Below the pieces are notes generated by a model that was not told where the DNA came from, searched no databases, and saw nothing but the letters and a program-made list of their open reading frames with translations. DNA of 32,117 nucleotides. Source: Ruminococcaceae bacterium FB2012. Lineage in GTDB: Bacteria; Bacillota; Clostridia; Oscillospirales; Ruminococcaceae. The stretch lies in the NCBI GenBank assembly GCA_900104495.1, contig FMXS01000024.1, forward strand, positions 1 through 32,117, given 5' to 3'. The stretch's first letter is position 1. Each line of letters opens with the position of its first letter. Below are positions 23,761 through 30,856 of this stretch, piece after piece. Position numbers and translations under genes: made by a program.

Positions 23761-25560
23761 TCACTTTGCAGACTGAGCTGCCGGGTAGAAGCTGTCGTAT
23801 GTTCTGAGCCAGCAGATAGACTGCAGTGTGCAGTGGTTCTGGTAGATGCTGCCTATGCCGTATGCGAATGTGAGCAGATCCTGAACGCTGCTGAATCCGT
23901 CGAGTCCGTGGAAAGCGACTTTGAGGACATCGTCTATTGCCTGGCTCACGCCGCCTTCGTAATTCTGGAAGATATCGTGGATCTTCTGGTTGCTGTTGAG
24001 GGCGTCCTTGAGAGCTCCGATAAGGGTTTCGATTCCGGGAACAGGAGGGAGGAAGCCGGGGATATTCCACGGAGAAGAGATATTATCCCAGATCTGTTGA
24101 ATGTACTGTTTAACGTATGCAGGCAGCAGGTTTTCAGCTATGCCGATCAGAGTATCATTAATGTCGAATGCTTTAACGATATCGTCAAGGTGTACGCCGT
24201 TGGTATTGAGGAATGACATCACATGTCTTGCTGCGTCCTGGATTCCGGTGTCAACATAATCGGATCTTGAAACATTGCCGCTGAGATTATTCATGAACTT
24301 GTTGATAATATCGCTCGGAGCGCGCTTGCCGGCGTTGTCTATGGTCAGCCACCAGTCAATATCGAACGGGAAGTTATACGACCAGTGAAAACCGATACTT
24401 TTCGTATCCAGGTCTTTTATAGGATAGTAGCTCGATGCCTTGTCGCCTGTTACCTTGTCGATCTCTGCCTTGACCATAGCCAGTCTGTCGTCTGAAACGT
24501 TCTTGAAGCAGTCGTTGTCAGCTAAGTTGTTGCCAAAGAAGCTCTGACGGAGATTCTCGCTGTCCCAGGTCTCGTCGTAGATCGAGTGGTCAACGCCGTA
24601 TCTCTTGAAGCCCCATTTGGTAGGTGCAACATAAGGAACGGGATCGTCCTTGCAGGTGATGTTGTGGATGCAGGTGTAGTCACGGTCTGCCAGTTCTGCC
24701 GATGCAACGCCGCCCTGAGGTGCTTCGATAGTGTATGCGTAAACCTTGCCGTTGCCGAACTGGTCGATAAGTCTCTTTGCGGTGAGGTTTGCTGTTGCGC
24801 CGCCTCTTGAGAAACCTGAGAGCCAGAATACCACATCGCCGTCCTCAGCGCCCTTGGTCAGATCGTGCTTCTCGAGGTACTCGTTAACTTCCTTTGTTAC
24901 CTGATCTGCTGCCTTGGCAAAGCCCTCTGCCTCGCCGTTTTTGCCGAGTGTTACGTTAGATGTCCATTCCTTTTCGTAGTTTGCGCTTCTAACGGTTATG
25001 GAAACGACTTTCTTTGTGCCGTTCTGAGTTTTAACATCCTTGCTGCCGATAGCGCATGCTACTGTATCGGGTGTAGGCACCTGTGTGTAAGCTTCGCTTG
25101 CGTAGAGGTCTTCAAAGCCCATCTGTGTGAGGGCGTCCTTGATGTTCTTGGGACCTTCCGAGAAGTCGTAGTCTTTTTTGATAACGGTCGTTGATGCGTA
25201 TGCCATTGTGCAGGACATTGTTGCCATATGAGGATCGTACTCCTTAGCAGATGTCTCGAAGAAGCCATCGGAATACTTGAAGTCGATCGTGTAGCCGTCG
25301 AACTTGTAAGAGCCGTCGATAATATCGTGTCCGTTGTACTGGTCCGCCTTGATCCTGGTCTCGGCAGCAGTGGTGTTCATTGTTGAAACTACAGCTGCAC
25401 TTGTTGACTGCTCGGCAAATACCATCGGTGCTGCTATGCTGCTGGCTGTCGTAGTCATCATAACTGCTGCGATGACTGCTGCGACAGATCTTTTGATCGA
25501 GCTTACCTTTGAAAGCTTGGTGGTCTTGGTTTCCTTGTTTGTTTTGTTGAACTTTCTCAT
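23761..25560 (-). CDS. Secreted alpha/beta hydrolase (lipase class 3-like)
   Basis: This 599-aa protein has a long N-terminal signal peptide (basic start, then AAVIAAVMMTTTASSIA, cleavage probably after VFA near residue 49). The nucleophile elbow GFSRGG with Ser251, inside VVFWLSGFSRGGATANL, and the later 'HNITCKDDPVPYVAPTKWGF' segment with a likely acid residue resemble lipase (class 3) and DUF2974-type hydrolases. The C-terminal third, helical and with 'PWNIPGFLPPVPGIETLIG', is not recognised. The substrate may be a lipid, ester or peptide-linked group outside the cell. AAGGAGG lies 8 bases before the ATG. It diverges from the histidine kinase gene, and two copies of the SARP-type direct repeat lie upstream, so it is probably controlled by the adjacent two-component system. 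Confidence 0.85.
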   Translation of the reverse strand: MRKFNKTNKETKTTKLSKVSSIKRSVAAVIAAVMMTTTASSIAAPMVFAEQSTSAAVVSTMNTTAAETRIKADQYNGHDIIDGSYKFDGYTIDFKYSDGFFETSAKEYDPHMATMSCTMAYASTTVIKKDYDFSEGPKNIKDALTQMGFEDLYASEAYTQVPTPDTVACAIGSKDVKTQNGTKKVVSITVRSANYEKEWTSNVTLGKNGEAEGFAKAADQVTKEVNEYLEKHDLTKGAEDGDVVFWLSGFSRGGATANLTAKRLIDQFGNGKVYAYTIEAPQGGVASAELADRDYTCIHNITCKDDPVPYVAPTKWGFKRYGVDHSIYDETWDSENLRQSFFGNNLADNDCFKNVSDDRLAMVKAEIDKVTGDKASSYYPIKDLDTKSIGFHWSYNFPFDIDWWLTIDNAGKRAPSDIINKFMNNLSGNVSRSDYVDTGIQDAARHVMSFLNTNGVHLDDIVKAFDINDTLIGIAENLLPAYVKQYIQQIWDNISSPWNIPGFLPPVPGIETLIGALKDALNSNQKIHDIFQNYEGGVSQAIDDVLKVAFHGLDGFSSVQDLLTFAYGIGSIYQNHCTLQSICWLRTYDSFYPAAQSAK

Positions 25561-25618
25561 TTTGAGTTCCTCCTTGAATTCTGTTTTTGGTTTTTTGGTT
25601 TCTCTTTTTGTTGTCTTT

Positions 25619-25651
25619 AGTTAAGCATATCGACTACAACAAAAGTACAAC
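25619..25651 (-). promoter_or_regulatory. SARP-type direct repeat, hydrolase-proximal copy
   Basis: On the minus strand GTTGTAC (25645-25651), TTTT, GTTGTAG (25634-25640) is identical to the peptide-operon site. Nine bases later the -10 position reads TTAACT (25619-25624), a poor hexamer. It may be a weak second promoter or an extra activator site, 59 bases before the hydrolase start. Confidence 0.6.
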
Positions 25652-25710
25652 AGATCTTTTCTTTTTTTGTTTGATCGGGAATTATTTGTTTTTACCTTTT
25701 CTCTGACCTC

Positions 25711-25743
25711 AGTATATCACACACATTACAACAGAAGTACAAC
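25711..25743 (-). promoter_or_regulatory. SARP-type promoter of the hydrolase gene, distal copy
   Basis: On the minus strand GTTGTAC (25737-25743), TTCT, GTTGTAA (25726-25732), then 9 bases, then TATACT (25711-25716). The next bases (GAGGTCAGAGAAAAGG) resemble the leader of the peptide operon. There is no -35 hexamer at 17 bp, which fits an activator-dependent promoter. Confidence 0.7.
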
Positions 25744-25870
25744 ACATACTGTCTTTTTTCAAAACATTTTTTCAGCCCGTTTTTACGCCTGTTCTGCGCC
25801 TTTTTTGAGTTCACAGCACAGCTTCCGAAAAAAACAGTCAAAAACTCTTTTCTTTCTGCTCGGAATATGC

Positions 25871-25876
25871 TATACT
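25871..25876 (+). promoter_or_regulatory. extended -10 promoter of the kinase/regulator operon
   Basis: TATACT preceded by TGC forms an extended -10 box 38 bases before the start codon of the kinase. A recognisable -35 is missing, and no GTTGTA repeat is present, so this operon does not seem to belong to its own regulon. Confidence 0.5.
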
Positions 25877-25914
25877 ATAAATAAACATAAAACAACAAGC
25901 GGCGGTGATGACTG

Positions 25915-27825
25915 TTGAAATTCATTAAAAGCAAAATACTGACCACAGTGATGCTTTTGCTTACCGTAATAATGTATATATTCGTTTTGGTGCTGACTGT
26001 CAGGACATCTCAACAGACCGTAGACATCAGGACTCCGTATATGTTCCTCGAGGGCGAATACTCAATAGACGATGCAGAGTTCAAAGCATTCGATCCCAAT
26101 GAACCTATAAACGAACCGTTCAAAAAGATCGTCTTTCGCGGAAGGTTCAATAAAGAAAAACGTGCTCACTTCAAAGAGATCGCTTTTACCACCAAGAATA
26201 TGTGGTATACGATGTATACGGAAGACCATGAAGTGATCTGCACTAACAGTTATATGACTCTTGACGAAAGGGTACAGCAATACTTTGAGGGATCCTCTGA
26301 AGAAGAAATAGCAGAAAAGAGAGAGGATCATATCAAATACCTCCGGAAAGCGCAGCCCTTCAAGTTCAATATGCCCGATACACCCGGCTACTCCACCGAA
26401 TATATCTTCGTTGAAGACATGATCGAGGCGTTTCCCGATCCCGACAGCGAGTTTGAAATAGTTTTCACAAATCCATACGATCACACCCCTGCGAATTTCA
26501 GCGATCTTTTCACCGTAACGCTGAGTGAGGGCAACGGGATACATCTGCGGATCCTGAGAAACGTTATGCCGCTGGTCCTGCTGCTGGCGATCGTCTGTAT
26601 GTTCGGACTCTTTTTCTTCCCTGTTGCAAGCTTTATCCTCGGAAAGATAAACTTCAACTATCTTTCCTTCGGCATAATGTGCTTTTCCTGGGGACTGTAT
26701 ATGATAATGCAGATATCGGGCAGCTTCCTCGGCTGCTGGATAACAGACGGCTCTGTTTGCCTGTTTATCGACAGAATGACAGCGTACCTGTTTTCGGTCT
26801 CTCTTGTTGTATACTTCAGGTCATATCTGACTAAACACATATCCAGAACAGTCAGCGGAATTATGACGGTGTGTGTAACGATTGCAGTCATGGTCTCTGC
26901 TGTGCTGCACATCTTTGCAGTCAGCGATATGGTAGTGACAGGAGCATATGTCAATATCATCATGGGACTGACCGCAGCAGTGTTCATAATACTACTGTCA
27001 TCGGAGATGAAAAGCTCCCGCACCGCACTGCTTTCGATGATAATGTGGACACCAATGATAATCGGACTTATCCTTGATATACTCAATCAGTTTATCAGCT
27101 TTTCAAGTCTGCACTTTTTCACATACGGTCTTGCTGTCACGATGCTTGCACAGATAGTGCAGATTATTTTCGACCTGAGAAAGCAGCGGCTTGAAGCTAT
27201 CAGGTATCAGCAGATACAAAAGGAGCTTTACGAAGCAAAGGTCAGCATTATGGTCAGCCAGATAAGACCTCACTTTATGTACAATGCCTTGTCCTCGATA
27301 GCGATGCTGTGCAAGATAAAGCCGGATACTGCCTATGAAGCGACGATAAAGTTCTCCGATTATCTGCGGGGCAATATGGACTCGCTCAAGCAGACCGCAC
27401 CCGTACCTTTTAAAAAGGAACTTGAACATCTTGAAAAATACCTGTATATCGAAAAGCTCCGCTTCGGCAAAAAGCTCAATATCGAGTATGACATACAGGC
27501 GGACAGCTTTGAGATACCGCTCCTGTCGGTACAGCCGCTTGTCGAGAATGCAGTCAAGCACGGTGTCGGAATGAAAGAGGACGGTGGAACGGTGACTATT
27601 GCGACCAAAGAAACAGATGATTCGTTTGAGATCGTCATCTCAGATGACGGAGTGGGATTTGATGTTAACGAGGTCAAGGACGACGGACGCTCACATATCG
27701 GTATGGAGAACACCAAGCGCAGACTGAAAGAAATGTGCGGTGCAGATATTGAGATAACAAGCGCTATCGGTGAAGGAACCACTGCAAGAATAATCATTCC
27801 AAAAGTCAAGGAGGAAACAGAATGA
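25915..27825 (+). CDS. Seven-TM LytS/YehU-type sensor histidine kinase
   Basis: This 636-aa protein has TM1 at about residues 8-28, an extracellular domain (about 30-220), seven closely spaced TM segments (about 222-430), as in 7TMR-DISM receptors, and a cytosolic His_kinase/HATPase pair. The phospho-acceptor is His453 in QIRPHFMYNAL; the N-box is VENAVKHG (543-550) and the G-box DDGVGF (about 578-583). It should sense an extracellular ligand and phosphorylate the response regulator, whose gene overlaps its end by four bases. Translation starts at TTG, 6-9 bases after GGCGG; the nearby ATG gives only a few codons. The ligand is unknown; the small peptides or a product of the hydrolase are candidates. 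Confidence 0.9.
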   Translation: MKFIKSKILTTVMLLLTVIMYIFVLVLTVRTSQQTVDIRTPYMFLEGEYSIDDAEFKAFDPNEPINEPFKKIVFRGRFNKEKRAHFKEIAFTTKNMWYTMYTEDHEVICTNSYMTLDERVQQYFEGSSEEEIAEKREDHIKYLRKAQPFKFNMPDTPGYSTEYIFVEDMIEAFPDPDSEFEIVFTNPYDHTPANFSDLFTVTLSEGNGIHLRILRNVMPLVLLLAIVCMFGLFFFPVASFILGKINFNYLSFGIMCFSWGLYMIMQISGSFLGCWITDGSVCLFIDRMTAYLFSVSLVVYFRSYLTKHISRTVSGIMTVCVTIAVMVSAVLHIFAVSDMVVTGAYVNIIMGLTAAVFIILLSSEMKSSRTALLSMIMWTPMIIGLILDILNQFISFSSLHFFTYGLAVTMLAQIVQIIFDLRKQRLEAIRYQQIQKELYEAKVSIMVSQIRPHFMYNALSSIAMLCKIKPDTAYEATIKFSDYLRGNMDSLKQTAPVPFKKELEHLEKYLYIEKLRFGKKLNIEYDIQADSFEIPLLSVQPLVENAVKHGVGMKEDGGTVTIATKETDDSFEIVISDDGVGFDVNEVKDDGRSHIGMENTKRRLKEMCGADIEITSAIGEGTTARIIIPKVKEETE

Positions 27826-28604
27826 GAATACTATGTGTCGATGATGAAGAGCTGATGCTGCAGATGCTTGAAATGGCGATAAGAGAGGCAAAGCCCGATG
27901 CCGACATACACGCATTTGAAAAGCAGAGCCTGCTGCTTGAGGACGCAAAGCAAAACGGCTGTGATATAGCATTTCTGGATATACATATGAGAGGAATGAA
28001 CGGCGTTGAGCTTGCCAAGGCACTCAAAGAGGTCAATCCGAAAATGAACATCATCTTTGTAACGGGATTTTCCGAGTATGCGGGCGAAGCTATGGGAATG
28101 CACGCAAGCGGCTACATAATGAAGCCCGTGACAAAAGAAAAGATCGAAGCCGAGCTTGCCGACCTGCGTTTCCCTATCGTGCCCAAGAGCAATACTCTTT
28201 TAAAGGTACGCTGCTTTGGAAACTTTGATGTATTCCTGCCCGACGGCACTCCGCTCAAATTTGAGCGGAGCCGTGCAAAAGAGATATTTGCATATCTTGT
28301 CCACCGCTGCGGAAGCAGATGCTCAACAAAAGAGATAGCTGCCGCACTTTTCGAGGACGAGCCGTATGACAAGAGCCAGCAGAGCTATCTGCAAACGCTG
28401 ATAGCTGCGATGAACAAGAGCCTGAAAAAAGCGGGAGCTGAAAATGTCATAAATAAAAGCTACAACAGCCTTTCGGTAAATGTTGATCTGCTCGACTGTG
28501 ACTACTACCGTTTCAAAGAGCTTGACGCAGGTGCTGTCAACGCTTACGAATGCGAGTATATGAATCAGTACTACTGGGCTGATTTCCTTTACAACGGTTT
28601 CTGA
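27822..28604 (+). CDS. Response regulator with SARP-like (winged-helix) output domain
   Basis: This 260-aa protein has a receiver domain (residues 1-125) with acidic pocket VDDEE, phospho-acceptor Asp53 in AFLDIHMRG, the Thr of FVTGF and Lys of YIMKPV. After a short linker, the second half (about 138-250) has the Trans_reg_C/BTAD pattern of SARPs and AfsR-type activators: CFGNFDVFLPDG, FERSRAKEIFAYLVH, STKEIAAALF and 'LLDCDYYRFKEL'. A full TPR-like BTAD is not present, since the protein ends there. SARPs bind 7-bp direct repeats of 11-bp period near the -10 box, and such repeats lie upstream of the flanking hydrolase and peptide genes. Its start overlaps the kinase stop (ATGA). Confidence 0.9.
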   Translation: MRILCVDDEELMLQMLEMAIREAKPDADIHAFEKQSLLLEDAKQNGCDIAFLDIHMRGMNGVELAKALKEVNPKMNIIFVTGFSEYAGEAMGMHASGYIMKPVTKEKIEAELADLRFPIVPKSNTLLKVRCFGNFDVFLPDGTPLKFERSRAKEIFAYLVHRCGSRCSTKEIAAALFEDEPYDKSQQSYLQTLIAAMNKSLKKAGAENVINKSYNSLSVNVDLLDCDYYRFKELDAGAVNAYECEYMNQYYWADFLYNGF

Positions 28605-28662
28605 ATACGGTGTTGTGCCGGCGTGGTATGCTATAATAATATAGAATATTTGTGTGATGAAG

Positions 28663-28697
28663 CGGTGCCTGCTGAAAATGCAGGTGCCGTTTTTTTG
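28663..28697 (+). terminator. terminator of the kinase/regulator operon
   Basis: CGGTGCCTGC and GCAGGTGCCG pair over about 10 bp, with a 7-base loop and a run of eight Ts. It insulates the peptide promoter from the regulator gene. An extended -10 box, TGCTATAAT, near 28629-28637 could give a short RNA ending here. Confidence 0.8.
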
Positions 28698-28719
28698 TTG
28701 GGTAAAAAATTTTAGATCT

Positions 28720-28752
28720 GTTGTACTTTTGTTGTAGTCGGTATGATATACT
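28720..28752 (+). promoter_or_regulatory. SARP-type promoter of the peptide operon
   Basis: GTTGTAC (28720-28726), TTTT, GTTGTAG (28731-28737), nine bases, then TATACT (28747-28752). The 11-bp repeat period and the closeness of the second repeat to the -10 box fit the published arrangement for SARP activators. The -35 position at 17 bp reads TACTTT, far from consensus, so an activator is expected. Confidence 0.75.
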
Positions 28753-28804
28753 GTAGTCAAAGAAAAGGAACAAAACCAAATACAAAAACGAAAGGAGAAA
28801 AACC

Positions 28805-28846
28805 ATGATCATTACAACAAGACCTCTCATAAAGATTTACCAGTGA
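28805..28846 (+). CDS. 13-aa peptide gene 1 of the mini-operon
   Basis: The frame reads MIITTRPLIKIYQ and ends TGA. AAAGGAG lies 7 bases before the ATG. It is hydrophobic with two basic residues, with no recognisable family or signal peptide. It could be a functional peptide or an upstream leader frame affecting the next two. The strong ribosome site and the two similar-sized, equally well-spaced frames downstream argue that it is translated. Confidence 0.55.
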   Translation: MIITTRPLIKIYQ

Positions 28847-28881
28847 TAAAAACAAAAATAAAAAGGAAAGGAGAATAAAAA

Positions 28882-28950
28882 ATGCAGGGCTTTGATTATC
28901 CTTACTTCGCTTATCCGTATCTGGCTACCGTAGTCGGTTATCCTTACTAA
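28882..28950 (+). CDS. 22-aa YPY-repeat peptide gene 2 of the mini-operon
   Basis: A 22-codon frame has AAAGGAG 8 bases before its ATG and begins 35 bases after peptide 1. Its body, DYPYFAYPYLATVVGYPY, contains three Tyr-Pro-Tyr units in an otherwise hydrophobic chain without basic residues, so it may bind or insert in membranes. Regularly repeated YPY is not expected by chance. I recognise no known family. With no signal peptide, export would need a dedicated route, or it may act inside the cell. Confidence 0.65.
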   Translation: MQGFDYPYFAYPYLATVVGYPY

Positions 28951-29018
28951 TAGGACAGTTACGGATAACGGTAATACAATCAACTTACAATAAAACTATA
29001 ATACGAGGAGAAAAAACT

Positions 29019-29087
29019 ATGTTTACAACAGTACCGTTCGGCACAGGACCGCTTGTTGAAACAGGACCACTCGGTTGGTGGGACTAA
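29019..29087 (+). CDS. 22-aa TGPL-repeat peptide gene 3 of the mini-operon
   Basis: A 22-codon frame follows a CGAGGAG site by 8 bases and ends TAA, 20 bases before the terminator stem. Its core, FGTGPLVETGPLGWWD, holds two TGPL units and a C-terminal WWD. The Gly/Pro-rich, aromatic ending is reminiscent of precursor or signalling peptides, but no maturation enzyme or peptidase transporter gene is visible nearby. It matches peptide 2 in length. No family is recognised. Confidence 0.65.
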   Translation: MFTTVPFGTGPLVETGPLGWWD

Positions 29088-29107
29088 AACAAGAATAAAA
29101 AAAGCTA

Positions 29108-29140
29108 AAACCGCAAGGTCAAAACGATCCTGCGGTTTTT
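29108..29140 (+). terminator. terminator of the peptide mini-operon
   Basis: AAACCGCA and TGCGGTTT pair around a central GG/CC helix and loop, followed by TTTTTT. It closes a transcript of about 380 bases that starts near 28759. Confidence 0.85.
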
Positions 29141-29178
29141 TGTGCTGTGAAAAAAGACTGCCCTGAGCTGTCCGGCTC

Positions 29179-29406
29179 TTAAAAGCTTTGGCAGCGATAT
29201 TTTTCCTTTTTTAAAAAAATCAAGAGATCTGTTGTACTTTTGTTGTAAGCCATGACCGCTTCAAGGTCGTGCAGGGGATCCTGCTTGATCTGCTCAAAGC
29301 TCCAATGGCTGATCGGGATCCATTTTTCCACCACGCAGGGACGGGCGTTGAAGTCGCTTGAATCCGGCTTGCGGATGAGGTTTGCGTACAGTTTGTAGTT
29401 GTCCAA
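29179..29406 (-). pseudogene. truncated hypothetical gene with a foreign C-terminal tail
   Basis: A TTG start at 29406 follows AAAGGAGG by about 10 bases. The first 51 residues (from MDNYKLYANLIRKPDSSDF to about DPLHDLEAV) look like real protein, but the last 24 are translated from the reverse strand of a SARP-type promoter copy (29231-29248) and its flank. The gene has probably lost its 3' end by recombination at the promoter repeat. I recognise no family. Confidence 0.55.
29231..29248 (+). repeat. orphan copy of the SARP-type direct repeat
   Basis: AGATCT just before it and GTTGTAC, TTTT, GTTGTAA match the peptide-operon site, but nine bases on there is no -10 box (GCTTCA). It lies in the tail of the truncated minus-strand gene. 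It looks like a breakpoint remnant of a duplicated promoter. Confidence 0.65.
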
Positions 29407-29457
29407 TGTTTTCGTCCTCCTTTAATATGGTATATGGTTTTCCAGGCAATAAAAAAA

Positions 29458-29507
29458 GCCCGAATTTCTTGGTACCTCATCTTTGTGAGATACCAACAAA
29501 TTCAGGC
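29458..29507 (-). terminator. long-stem terminator upstream of the truncated gene
   Basis: A stem of about 20 bp (GCCTGAATTTGTTGGTATCTCA against its near-complement) is followed on the minus strand by seven Ts (29451-29457). It would stop transcripts coming from the right, about 50 bases before the truncated gene's start, and could be an attenuator. Confidence 0.6.
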
Positions 29508-29997
29508 TCGAAAGTTTGTGAAAGATTTTTTGAAAAAATCTTGTTTTTGGGAGCTTTTTACTCTCTGAAAATGGATATTTACTTGATAATGTTTAGTGAT
29601 GTATGGGTTCAAGTCCCGTTGCATTGCGTTATTTTGAAAATATCATCCTCGGTTAAGATATAAAAAAATTTGGTAAAGCAAGAGGCTCAAGCCGCGCATT
29701 TACGCGATTTAAGGGCCCTTGAAAGTGGTGCGGCAAACTGGACTTGAATGCCTTAACACGGTTTTTCAGAGTTCCTGCCGATTAGAGGAAATACCGATTT
29801 TACGGCATTTCAGAAGAAAGCACAACAAATGAGTTCCTCTGGCTTTTCCTATGTTTTTGTGGCATTAAGGAACAAATGAGGAACAAAAGGATCAATTTGA
29901 AATGATACGACAGATGGCCTTTCCAAACCTTTTCGGCACAGCTTTTACAGGGCTGTGCCTTTCTGTTTGCTTTGACGCATCGAAGTTTCTCTGCATT
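29508..29997. other. gene-free region with tRNA-like and attachment-site remnants
   Basis: No credible gene is seen. It holds a plus-strand hairpin with T-run (29522-29547), an isolated tRNA T-arm-like sequence (ATGGG-TTCAAGT-CCCGT, about 29603-29619), a second tRNA-3'-end-like site on the minus strand (29727-29749), the 11-bp-period pair AAGGAAC/GAGGAAC (29867-29884) and a GGCACAGC/GCTGTGCC hairpin with T-rich tail on the plus strand (29935-29963). The mixture suggests past element insertions. Confidence 0.45.
29727..29749. repeat. second tRNA-3'-end-like attachment remnant
   Basis: GTGGTGCGGCAAAC followed by TGGACTTGAA differs by one base from the site at 23463-23483. On the minus strand it ends in TTTGCCGCACCA. 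No tRNA body adjoins it. Confidence 0.5.
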
Positions 29998-30426
29998 TTA
30001 AATATACTTCTTCAAAGTAAATCTGATCACACCGTCATAATGTTCGCTGCTCAGTTCATAGGTCTCATCAGCACTTAACATTAGTCCTGTCGGATTTCTA
30101 CCAATGATAAGATACTGATTATTCCCGTCAAAAGCTATATAGCTTCTGATTTTATCGTCAAGAAGAATATCGGCATTGTCAATGATTATTATTTTACCCT
30201 TATATCTTCTTATTGAATTTTTGTAGTTTCTATTATAATCCGTATAATTGAGACAAACAATGCGTTTATCTACTGCTGAAAGCTCTTTAAGGAAAGAAAA
30301 CACAGCCGATTTCCCCGTTCCAGAGTCTCCGCAGATGAAGGTGATGTTATAATCAAAATGGAAATCCACTTCAAACGATGTGTGCTTAGTTGAAAGGCTG
30401 TCAGATATGATCGGTTTAATTTTCAT
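29998..30426 (-). CDS. small P-loop ATPase of the three-gene operon
   Basis: This 142-aa protein has Walker A GDSGTGKS (about residues 33-40) and Walker B GKIIIIDNAD (about 77-86) in a compact ATPase core preceded by a strand-rich N-terminus (ITFICGD). It lacks the signature loop of ABC ATPases and the C-terminal lid of AAA+ proteins, so it is a minimal P-loop NTPase. Its start overlaps the DUF4869 gene end by 11 bases, so the two are translationally coupled. The function is unknown; partners in the operon suggest a defence or regulatory module. Confidence 0.75.
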   Translation of the reverse strand: MKIKPIISDSLSTKHTSFEVDFHFDYNITFICGDSGTGKSAVFSFLKELSAVDKRIVCLNYTDYNRNYKNSIRRYKGKIIIIDNADILLDDKIRSYIAFDGNNQYLIIGRNPTGLMLSADETYELSSEHYDGVIRFTLKKYI

Positions 30427-30856
30427 TCATCCACCACTCCTTCAGTTCATCGTAGGACCCCATTTCCTTCACACCGTTTTTGTCATTCACCTTTACTTTT
30501 CGTACATCAAACGAGACTAAAGGATAAGGGCAGCAGATATTCCCCGAATCAAGTGAATAAACAGCATCAAGTGCATTTTCGCCGCACTCCCGTATATCAA
30601 AGATCTTTTCGGGATTATACATAATATTCAATACAGTCTTGCAGCCTGTGGAAAGCTTATCAATATTAAGAACCGAGCCATCAAAGCGAGATTTGATCAT
30701 AAACTTGCTGACCATTTCGGCATTATCTATTTTACTGATCATTTCATCAGCTTTATTATCAAGTTTTTCCGATGTAAATCTGTTGAAGAAAACATCATTG
30801 AGGGTCACTATTTCCATGTCTTCGGGAACAGACTTTAAACTATATACAGTTATCAT
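30416..30856 (-). CDS. DUF4869 domain protein
   Basis: This 146-aa protein has the DUF4869 layout: an N-terminal MITVYSL strand, a central 'LSTGCKTVLNIMYNPEKIFDIRECGENAL' region and a C-terminal WW-containing tail. The function of the family is unknown; it is often found beside other unknown genes in Firmicutes. The end overlaps the ATPase and its start overlaps the upstream gene by 17 bases. The assignment rests on recalled family features. Confidence 0.7.
   Translation of the reverse strand: MITVYSLKSVPEDMEIVTLNDVFFNRFTSEKLDNKADEMISKIDNAEMVSKFMIKSRFDGSVLNIDKLSTGCKTVLNIMYNPEKIFDIRECGENALDAVYSLDSGNICCPYPLVSFDVRKVKVNDKNGVKEMGSYDELKEWWMNEN

Noticed and set aside
27822..28604. LytTR-type response regulator, as usual with LytS-type kinases
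   Set aside because: The output domain lacks LytTR patterns and has the winged-helix SARP/Trans_reg_C pattern instead.
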